A stretch of DNA of 6,080 nucleotides from Rickettsiales bacterium (GTDB taxonomy: Bacteria; Pseudomonadota; Alphaproteobacteria; Rs-D84): the NCBI GenBank assembly GCA_031259365.1, contig JAIRLP010000029.1, positions 1-6,080 on the forward strand, written 5' to 3'. Below are positions 1 through 3,940 of this stretch, one piece after another (within the stretch, counting starts at the first letter, position 1; each line of letters starts with the position of its first letter). The position numbers were made by a program, and so were the translations under genes. The notes beneath the pieces are model-generated. The model had not been told where the DNA came from, did no database searches, and saw only the letters and a program-made list of their open reading frames with translations.

Positions 1-110
1 CTCGGGGCACGACCAGCGGCGATGGCAACGGCAATTCATGCTATATGCCGACTGGAACGTATAATGACGATACAGGGGTGTTTGATATTTCTTCTAACTG
101 TCCGCAATAA
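1..110 (+). CDS. C-terminal end of an unrecognised protein (5' truncated by window)
   Basis: An open frame enters from the left edge (first full codon at base 3) and ends at TAA 108-110, giving 35 residues. The visible tail is rich in Gly, Asn, Thr and Asp, beginning RGTTSGDGNGN and ending FDISSNCPQ. It has two cysteines about 20 residues apart (in SCYMPTG and SSNCPQ) with Gly/Thr/Asp turns between them. This composition resembles a small disulfide-bonded extracellular or periplasmic C-terminal domain, but that is inference and no family is recognised. It converges on the minus-strand gene ending at 152, leaving about 40 bases between them. No strong terminator is visible in that gap. Being a real gene end is supported by composition and by the stop falling in a sensible intergenic position; the start lies outside the window. 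Confidence 0.55.
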   Translation, partial: RGTTSGDGNGNSCYMPTGTYNDDTGVFDISSNCPQ

Positions 111-151
111 GGTATGGAAATCAAGCAAGATAATCGGCGAATCGCGCGGAA

Positions 152-877
152 TCAAGCATTCGCCAGCGCCCTGCCGTTGGTTGCGATTAATTCGGAATCC
201 ATTGCAATTTTGCCGCCGGCCTCGGTTACCAATAATTCGCCGGCGGCTATTTCAGCATAATCCAAAGGGTCAGATACATAACCGTCAAACTTGCCAGCCG
301 CAACCCAAGCCAAATCCAAAGCAGGACATCCGGTTACACGTGGATTAGCACCAACCATTTTGGAACCAGCAATCTGGTTATATCCAATCGTCAAATCATG
401 TAATTCAGCCAAATTAGAAACGCGAATTCTTGCAGAATGGAATGCGCTGAATACGAATGCGCCCTTGTCTTTTTCTGCATAATATAATCTTTCATCAATT
501 GGGGAATAGACCAGTGCGATTTTTGTTTCGTCCCCTGAACGCAGTGCCAGCGAGATCGCAAAATGGGAATTTCCGCGCACAAAATTAGCAGCACCTGACA
601 AAGATAAAATAAATTCGTCACGACCGTTTCCGTCGCGTGACACGTTTGGTGTCAAAAGACCAGCGGTCGGCCTTACCAACAGCAAGTCATTCAGAATGCT
701 TTCTTCGATACGGGTTGCGGCCTTGCTGACAAAGTCTGCTGCCCCTTTCAAAGATTGTTGTAAATTTTCAACTTCCCCAAAGTCACGACGCAGACCCGAC
801 GCTGTACGTTGCAGCGCAGCGAACATTTTATTTAACTCAGGAGAACCCTTAATCAGCAGTTTGTTTTTATCCATCAT
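152..877 (-). CDS. Inositol monophosphatase (SuhB/IMPase) family protein, catalytically degenerate
   Basis: The 241-residue protein has the IMPase fold signature along its length. From the Met at 874 as residue 1: an N-terminal helical part with AADFVSKA near 45-52 (the family's DFVTEAD region), FVRGNSHFAISLALR near 98-112, ALVYSPIDERLYYAEKDKGAF near 120-140, ALDLAWVAAGKFDGY near 175-189, and AAGELLVTEAGG near 200-211. The active site is gone. The usual DPLDGTT reads LSLSGAA (90-96), so both Asp metal ligands and the catalytic Thr are lost. The upstream Glu-Glu motif is absent, and the WD of WDxAAG reads AE (197-198). It is therefore probably a pseudoenzyme. E. coli SuhB has a role in rRNA antitermination that does not need catalysis; a similar non-enzymatic role here is inference. 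The gene lies 34 bases after rpmE and is probably cotranscribed. ATG at 877 (or the adjacent ATG at 874) is preferred over the longer open frame to 928, which would overlap rpmE and lacks a ribosome site. Confidence 0.85.
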   Translation of the reverse strand: MMDKNKLLIKGSPELNKMFAALQRTASGLRRDFGEVENLQQSLKGAADFVSKAATRIEESILNDLLLVRPTAGLLTPNVSRDGNGRDEFILSLSGAANFVRGNSHFAISLALRSGDETKIALVYSPIDERLYYAEKDKGAFVFSAFHSARIRVSNLAELHDLTIGYNQIAGSKMVGANPRVTGCPALDLAWVAAGKFDGYVSDPLDYAEIAAGELLVTEAGGKIAMDSELIATNGRALANA

Positions 878-883
878 CGGCCG

Positions 884-890
884 TCCCTTT
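884..890 (-). promoter_or_regulatory. Ribosome binding site choosing the start of the IMPase-like gene
   Basis: On the minus strand AAAGGGA lies 6 bases before ATG 877 and 9 before ATG 874. This supports starting at the tandem ATGs rather than at the upstream in-frame codon at 928, which lies inside rpmE. Confidence 0.6.
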
Positions 891-911
891 GGGAAAGTTA
901 ATATATAAATA

Positions 912-1124
912 CTAGAAATTAAAGCCACCGAACTTCTTTTTGAAGTCTGCAGCGCGCTGACCTTTTTCGCCGCTGTTTGAACGTTGACCTGTCCAAGCAG
1001 AATGGTTCAAGTTGTCAGTAGACAAAACCAAGTCTTTTTTAACAGAAGAGAACATTTTGATTGTCTTTCCATCTGTTGTTGTAACGTTGATTTCGTGATA
1101 TTGTGGATGAATGCCTTTTTTCAT
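912..1124 (-). CDS. rpmE: 50S ribosomal protein bL31
   Basis: This 70-residue protein of the large ribosomal subunit begins MKKGIHPQYHEINV and ends FKKKFGGFNF, both diagnostic of bL31. The central NHSAWTGQ matches the family's HPFFTG/HPAWTG turn. The zinc-binding cysteines of the C+ form (E. coli positions 16, 18, 37 and 40) are absent, replaced by TTTDG and TDNLN, so this is a zinc-independent form like those usual in Alphaproteobacteria. ATG 1124 is chosen because the protein then starts exactly at the conserved MKKxIHP and AAAAAAGG lies about 8 bases upstream. The open frame extends to 1190, but that extension (MYIRIMKIHRISW...) is not part of the family. The stop is TGA-free TAA-type at 912-914, with the IMPase-like gene following 34 bases later in a probable two-gene operon. 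Confidence 0.96.
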   Translation of the reverse strand: MKKGIHPQYHEINVTTTDGKTIKMFSSVKKDLVLSTDNLNHSAWTGQRSNSGEKGQRAADFKKKFGGFNF

Positions 1125-1189
1125 CTCGTGTACCTTTTTTCTTGTAAACCGCCAAGAAATCCGATGTATCTTCATGATGCGGATGTACA

Positions 1190-1214
1190 ATTTTTTACTA
1201 ATAACGTAAAAAAT
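1190..1214. repeat. Perfect 9-bp inverted repeat upstream of rpmE
   Basis: ATTTTTTAC (1190-1198) and GTAAAAAAT (1206-1214) are exact reverse complements around a 7-base spacer. The repeat lies 66 bases before the rpmE start. It could be an operator or a weak AT hairpin in the rpmE leader; the sequence does not decide. Confidence 0.45.
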
Positions 1215-1387
1215 CTAATCCCTATACACTCAGATTCATTTCTTTTTCCTTACAGTTTTTGTTGGTTACCCAACTTACCCCCAATGAATCCAAACAAAAC
1301 ATTGCTCGGGCAAATATTAAACGCAGCGATTATACATCGGATTTTCGAAAAATCAAGAAAAAATAGGGAATATAAAGCAATAAGAAT

Positions 1388-1402
1388 GGGTCTTATCGAC
1401 CC
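1388..1402 (-). terminator. Possible weak terminator hairpin on minus strand
   Basis: GGGTC (1388-1392) pairs with GACCC (1398-1402) over a 5-base loop. Read on the minus strand the stem is followed by a T-rich but broken tract (ATTCTTATTGCTTTAT). It would stop transcripts leaving the orphan ORF before they reach rpmE. The short stem and interrupted T-tract make this a weak call. Confidence 0.3.
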
Positions 1403-1478
1403 CCAAGGGGATGTATTAATAATATTGAAACCAGATTTGTGCGAGAGAAAATAACACGATGCGCGAAAATCCGACGAA

Positions 1479-1495
1479 GTCGTATAACATACGAC
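1479..1495. repeat. Core hairpin of element copy 1
   Basis: GTCGTAT (1479-1485) and ATACGAC (1489-1495) form a perfect 7-bp stem with loop AAC. It lies inside an outer helix AATCC (1468-1472)/GGATT (1501-1505). The equivalent hairpin in copy 2 is GCAGTAT/ATACTGC at 2253-2271, where two base pairs have changed on both sides. Confidence 0.7.
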
Positions 1496-1570
1496 AAGAA
1501 GGATTGACAATGCAGATTATTATTTTATCCGCACCGCAAGGCGGCAACATTAATTTTCCCAATAAACATC

Positions 1571-1613
1571 ATAAATTTAAGCCAAAGTATATTATACTAT
1601 GGCTTAAATTTAT
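1571..1613. repeat. 43-base near-perfect palindrome in element copy 1
   Basis: The left arm is ATAAATTTAAGCCA, then A, then AGTATA. A single T at 1592 is the centre, followed by TATACT, A and TGGCTTAAATTTAT. Only the A/A pair at 1585/1599 breaks 20 otherwise perfect base pairs. The centre is shared with copy 2 (AGTAT-AAC-ATACT, 2362-2374, with the same flanking A/A mismatch). It could form a cruciform or an RNA hairpin. It lacks a GC-rich stem, so it is a poor intrinsic terminator. Confidence 0.75.
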
Positions 1614-1677
1614 TTATTTCTTGAAAAAATTCTCTGTTGCAAATCTTGGTTAAATATTGTTAATACATCCCCTGCTT

Positions 1678-2187
1678 TTAATATCGCCCGATACAGCCCA
1701 GGTAAGAATTTCCAGTCGATTCCAACACATTAATGAACTGACTTTGGTTTTTACCTGAAAACAATGCCAAAATCATTCCTGTATCTGTTGCCAACATATC
1801 CGCAACGGTGGCAATTTGTGAATTCATCTTTTTAAAGAATCCACTGGCGGGATAAATTTCTGCGGCCAATAACTGGTTTTGACCCTTTTTGGTCGCTTTG
1901 CATCCCATTTCAATCGCCATCAACTGACATTCTGGGGAAATAATGACTTTGTCCGTTACACATGCATCCCCGCCCAATAATTCGCCCCACCATCCTGTGG
2001 ATTCACAGAATACAGGATAATAAAGAACGCTGTTTGGGTTTTTGGACAGAATTTCTACGACATCCAGGTCGCCTGTCACAACTTCTGGCATAACGCCAGT
2101 ATTTGTGTTTATAACCTTGCGGGCCAACTGATAATCTGCATCACCAGTTGTCTTTCGTGGCCAATAAAGAATCGGAAATCTAGGCAT
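1678..2187 (-). CDS. Orphan cysteine-containing protein of unknown function, probably altered at its N terminus
   Basis: The product is 169 residues and I do not recognise the family. It starts MPRFPILYWPRK and has no signal peptide or membrane segment. Five cysteines (61, 76, 87, 96, 165), a WWGELLGGDAC motif near 66-76 and a YLGCIGRY C terminus suggest a folded, possibly disulfide-bonded domain. The ATG at 2187 lies inside the terminal repeat of the 260-bp element, has no ribosome site, and replaces what looks like an older start at 2454 with its own promoter at 2463-2471. The open frame continues upstream into the element to 2229, but those residues are element sequence. Its stop is 5 bases from the other element. 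The shared promoter motif and the neighbouring VirB6-like genes suggest an accessory of the same secretion locus, which is inference. It may be a pseudogene remnant. Confidence 0.55.
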   Translation of the reverse strand: MPRFPILYWPRKTTGDADYQLARKVINTNTGVMPEVVTGDLDVVEILSKNPNSVLYYPVFCESTGWWGELLGGDACVTDKVIISPECQLMAIEMGCKATKKGQNQLLAAEIYPASGFFKKMNSQIATVADMLATDTGMILALFSGKNQSQFINVLESTGNSYLGCIGRY

Positions 2188-2252
2188 GGTGAACCAAGGT
2201 TGTACACATATGGTGCGAGAAAAAATCACACGATACGCGGAAAATTGACGCA

Positions 2253-2271
2253 GCAGTATTACCTATACTGC
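2253..2271. repeat. Core hairpin of element copy 2
   Basis: GCAGTAT (2253-2259) and ATACTGC (2265-2271) form a perfect 7-bp stem with a 5-base loop. It is nested in an outer helix AAATT (2242-2246)/AATTT (2277-2281). The position and nesting match the core hairpin of copy 1, with compensating base changes. Confidence 0.7.
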
Positions 2272-2319
2272 AAGGAAATTTGACAAAGTAACGGGTTATT
2301 TTAGCCGCACAGCTTTGCT

Positions 2320-2415
2320 GCGATGATAAATTAAACAAATTACAGCATGTTTGTTCGTCAAAGTATAACATACTATGGCTCACAATCATTCGCCCTTTGT
2401 TTAATTTATCTATCG
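2320..2415. repeat. Apical inverted repeat of element copy 2
   Basis: GATAAATTAAACAAA (2325-2339) is the exact reverse complement of 2396-2410. With a one-base bulge the pairing extends outward through GCGAT (2320-2324) against ATCGC (2412-2416). The 56-base interior carries AGTAT-AAC-ATACT (2362-2374) at its centre with about 21 bases on each side. Copy 1 has the shortened equivalent at 1571-1613. Confidence 0.75.
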
Positions 2416-2451
2416 CCATATGTGCACAACCTTGGTTCACCATGTCTCGTT

Positions 2452-2471
2452 CATTAATGTGAATTATATCA
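2452..2471 (-). promoter_or_regulatory. Extended -10 promoter and stranded start codon ahead of the orphan ORF
   Basis: On the minus strand TGATATAAT (2471-2463) is a perfect extended -10. It is followed after 8 bases by ATG (2454-2452), so transcription would begin at or beside the ATG. The frame reads M-N-E-T-W and then TGA inside the 260-bp element, so this start is now dead. The layout copies that of the VirB6-like gene at 3872 (TGATATAAT, 7 bases, ATG). I read it as the original promoter and start of the orphan ORF before the element inserted. The -35 region is a T-run with no consensus match. Confidence 0.5.
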
Positions 2472-2522
2472 GATTCGGACTGCTTAAAAAAGTGGCGGAA
2501 ATAAAATAAATTTGAAATAAAT

Positions 2523-2555
2523 TGTTGATTTTTTATTTTTTACCAAAAATCAACA
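2523..2555 (-). terminator. Possible AT-rich terminator after the minus-strand VirB6-like gene
   Basis: TGTTGATTTTT (2523-2533) and AAAAATCAACA (2545-2555) form a perfect 11-bp stem with an 11-base loop, starting 15 bases past the TAA of the gene ending at 2571. On minus it is followed by an AT-rich run (ATTTATTTC). The stem has few GC pairs, so termination strength is doubtful. Confidence 0.45.
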
Positions 2556-2570
2556 CATGAACGATTCTTT

Positions 2571-3872
2571 TTATTTGCTTATAGCCTCGTACCACTTTTT
2601 CATATTTCCCCATATTGCCTTAACATTCTTTTCGGTTGTTTTATAGAAATTGTCCGGGATATTTGCATTTGCAAACAAAGTCTTGATCAATGTCGGGATC
2701 ATGGTCATAAACATGGAAATAAACAACCCCATCAATACAACAGTGATCAAACTGTCATTATTCATCAGCAAACCATCCATTAAAATGGTCGCATCATTAT
2801 TTTCCAGCGCAACTTTTAACGCATCGGCACCGGCCCATTTACCAAATACAGAATTCAGGAATATAACAGCAAACGATACAAACACCCCTATCAGAGCAAT
2901 TCCCGCGGTCCCTTTAACAACATCATTTATGATATCTTGTACGGCCTTGCCACTTTGAATAATTTTCCAGTCTTTGAACAACCATCCCAGTAACGTCAAT
3001 GGCAACAAAATCAAATCCATTGACAGTTTTATAAAGACTTCCAACAAATACAATGGCACGGGCAGCAACGCAAAAAAGAACAAAACCAATATCAATAGTC
3101 CCACAAAGAATATTGGGATATTCGGAAAAAATGGCACTTCCCATAAAATCTTGTGCATATATTGTGCATTGAATGCCATGTTTAACATGGTCCAACCAGT
3201 TGTCATCCCCAATCCTGTCATTTGATGGATATTGGCCAATTCACACGTCAGATTGTGACGCAGCTTTGGCGAATACGCGCCCAAGGCCGCAGCGCCCGCG
3301 TCAACAGACACCGGGTCAGCCACAGCTGTTGCGACAACACATTCTGCGAACTTATCATCAACGGCAACAACGCGATTAAGCGATAACCCTACATTGAAGA
3401 CAGGTTCTATAACAACATTGGTCAACAGTCTTGGTAACGGGAATACCAGCAGCGCAATCACAAAACCCAGTTTGATAACATGGGTTCCAAAATCGCCCGC
3501 CATAGACCAAGGTTCCAACGACCATTTTTTATCTGTCCCTGCACCGATATATCCAGCTATTAAATTCCAAGCAAACCAGATTGCCGTCAGCGCAATACAC
3601 ACAGGAATGACCACCTGGGCAATGGCATGATAAGCACGTGGCAGCAGCCCAGACATCGTGGCCATAACATCGGAAAACATCTGGCAAGACCAGCAACTGG
3701 TAAAGAAAGATAATGCATCTGCCATATTAACGGGCGTGGCACTGCGATAGATTGAAAAACCAGCGATAACACCCACGCTGGCTATACCGCCCACAACAAA
3801 AGGTGCAACCGCACCTGCCGTAAAAGGCAGGAAGGATAAAAAAACAATCCAGAACTTTTTTAGTTTGCTCAT
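2571..3872 (-). CDS. Polytopic inner-membrane protein, VirB6/TrbL-like, with CWxC motif
   Basis: The protein has 433 residues. There is a hydrophobic N terminus (7-41, signal-like or first membrane segment), then CWSC at 60-63, then membrane segments near 84-107, 131-149, 253-277, 279-299, 319-340 and 374-398. A soluble loop at about 170-245 holds Cys178 and Cys210, and the tail is basic and amphipathic (400-433). The segment 279-303, with Asp286, Pro291, Lys300 and Trp302, fits the VirB6/TrbL pattern of a membrane helix, Pro, a second hydrophobic stretch and a basic/Trp turn. These proteins form the inner-membrane channel of type IV secretion systems. Residues 60-160 align well with the protein starting at 5236 (CWxC, VFPLPRLLT..EPV). 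ATG 3872 is preferred over GTG 3878 because the -10 would place the transcript start at about 3872-3873. Family assignment rests on topology and motif pattern only. Confidence 0.7.
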   Translation of the reverse strand: MSKLKKFWIVFLSFLPFTAGAVAPFVVGGIASVGVIAGFSIYRSATPVNMADALSFFTSCWSCQMFSDVMATMSGLLPRAYHAIAQVVIPVCIALTAIWFAWNLIAGYIGAGTDKKWSLEPWSMAGDFGTHVIKLGFVIALLVFPLPRLLTNVVIEPVFNVGLSLNRVVAVDDKFAECVVATAVADPVSVDAGAAALGAYSPKLRHNLTCELANIHQMTGLGMTTGWTMLNMAFNAQYMHKILWEVPFFPNIPIFFVGLLILVLFFFALLPVPLYLLEVFIKLSMDLILLPLTLLGWLFKDWKIIQSGKAVQDIINDVVKGTAGIALIGVFVSFAVIFLNSVFGKWAGADALKVALENNDATILMDGLLMNNDSLITVVLMGLFISMFMTMIPTLIKTLFANANIPDNFYKTTEKNVKAIWGNMKKWYEAISK

Positions 3873-3879
3873 TGACACA

Positions 3880-3888
3880 ATTATATCA
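3880..3888 (-). promoter_or_regulatory. Extended -10 promoter of the minus-strand VirB6-like gene (leaderless)
   Basis: On minus the sequence reads TGATATAAT, then TGTGTCA, then ATG. The TGN extension plus perfect TATAAT explains the lack of a -35 match (ATAAAA at 17-bp spacing). With usual spacing the transcript begins at or next to the ATG at 3872, leaving no room for a ribosome site. Confidence 0.6.
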
Positions 3889-3907
3889 TAAAAAAGTCGG
3901 CATTTTA

Positions 3908-3916
3908 TGATATAAT
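3908..3916 (+). promoter_or_regulatory. Extended -10 promoter of the plus-strand VirB6-like operon
   Basis: TGATATAAT lies 24 bases before ATG 3941, giving a predicted leader of about 18 bases. That leader has AGAGGG (3922-3927), a ribosome site 13 bases from the ATG, further away than ideal. The TTGACA at 3872-3877 is 33 bp from this -10, too far to act as its -35. Confidence 0.6.
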
Positions 3917-3940
3917 TCGGCAGAGGGTTTATCCAACAGA

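Larger units (their letters stand above)
1125..1406. other. AT-rich intergenic region upstream of rpmE
   Basis: No convincing gene is seen on either strand; the open frames crossing it have no recognisable composition or ribosome site. The rpmE promoter should lie here on minus, but I see no confident -35/-10 pair. Visible structure is limited to a 9-bp inverted repeat at 1190-1214, a 5-bp hairpin GTTGG/CCAAC at 1261-1274, and a hairpin GGGTC/GACCC at 1388-1402. Confidence 0.6.
1407..1672. mobile_element. MITE-like structured repeat element, copy 1 (266 bp)
   Basis: The ends are long imperfect inverted repeats: 1407-1439 (starting GGGGATGTATTAA) and 1640-1672 (ending TTAATACATCCCC) match as reverse complements at 29 of 33 positions. 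Inside, 1440-1470 matches 2214-2245 of the second element at 28 of 32 aligned columns (TGCGAGA...CACGAT..CGCG..AAAAT). This is followed by a hairpin 1479-1495 nested in a second helix 1468-1472/1501-1505. A near-perfect 43-base palindrome sits at 1571-1613. No transposase is encoded, so if mobile it would be non-autonomous. No clear target duplication is visible. The element ends 5 bases from the stop codon of the orphan ORF. It could instead be a structured RNA or regulatory repeat; relatedness to the second copy is the firm part. Confidence 0.65.
2185..2444. mobile_element. MITE-like structured repeat element, copy 2 (260 bp)
   Basis: The terminal inverted repeats 2185-2213 (CATGGTGAACCAAGG...) and 2416-2444 (...CCTTGGTTCACCATG) agree at 28 of 29 positions. 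On the right the terminal arm is directly continuous with a second arm (2396-2415). On the left the same two arms are separated by a 106-base core (2214-2319). Folded, this gives a three-way junction: terminal stem, core stem-loops, and an apical stem 2320-2339/2396-2415. The core is homologous to copy 1. An AACCAAG-type block in the terminal repeats is also shared (2192-2198 here; 1640s-1650s on minus in copy 1). CATG at both ends is either repeat sequence or a 4-bp palindromic target duplication, which cannot be told apart. No protein is convincingly encoded. Confidence 0.75.
3879..3917. repeat. Perfect 15-bp inverted repeat carrying both divergent -10 boxes
   Basis: AATTATATCATAAAA (3879-3893) and TTTTATGATATAATT (3903-3917) are exact reverse complements around the 9-base spacer AAGTCGGCA. 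Each arm contains an outward TGATATAAT. The symmetry suggests a single dimeric regulator, or simple promoter mirroring, that controls both directions equally. Confidence 0.75.

Noticed and set aside
136..164. 7-bp inverted repeat GGCGAAT/ATTCGCC between the convergent genes at the left end
   Set aside because: It has a 15-base loop, overlaps the stop codon of the IMPase-like gene and has no clean T-tract on either strand. It is too weak to call a terminator.
22..348. 108-codon plus-strand open frame at the left edge
   Set aside because: It overlaps the real gene end in another frame and runs antisense into the IMPase-like gene. Its Arg/Pro-rich composition is typical of an antisense shadow.
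984..1454. 156-codon plus-strand open frame
   Set aside because: It runs antisense through rpmE and into the element, with unlikely composition; it is a shadow frame.
1250..1510. 86-codon minus-strand open frame overlapping element copy 1
   Set aside because: It crosses the element boundary without regard to it, has an odd hydrophobic/low-complexity composition and no ribosome site. The FRxSC peptide shared with copy 2 reflects conserved DNA.
2180..2443. 87-codon minus-strand open frame spanning nearly all of element copy 2, starting MVNQGCAHM
   Set aside because: It starts and ends in the terminal inverted repeats, has no ribosome site, and its only similarity to copy 1 follows the DNA-level core homology. 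It is most likely a chance frame in a structured element, though in-frame palindromic elements are known in Rickettsia.
1407..2444. Integron cassette with attC sites
   Set aside because: The ORF flanked by structured repeats is reminiscent, but the elements are about 260 bp, longer than known attC sites. No RYYYAAC/GTTRRRY core pair is visible and no integrase is in the window.
3873..3878. GTG at 3878 as start of the minus VirB6-like gene
   Set aside because: It lies between the -10 box and the predicted transcript start, and adds only two residues. ATG 3872 is the better choice.
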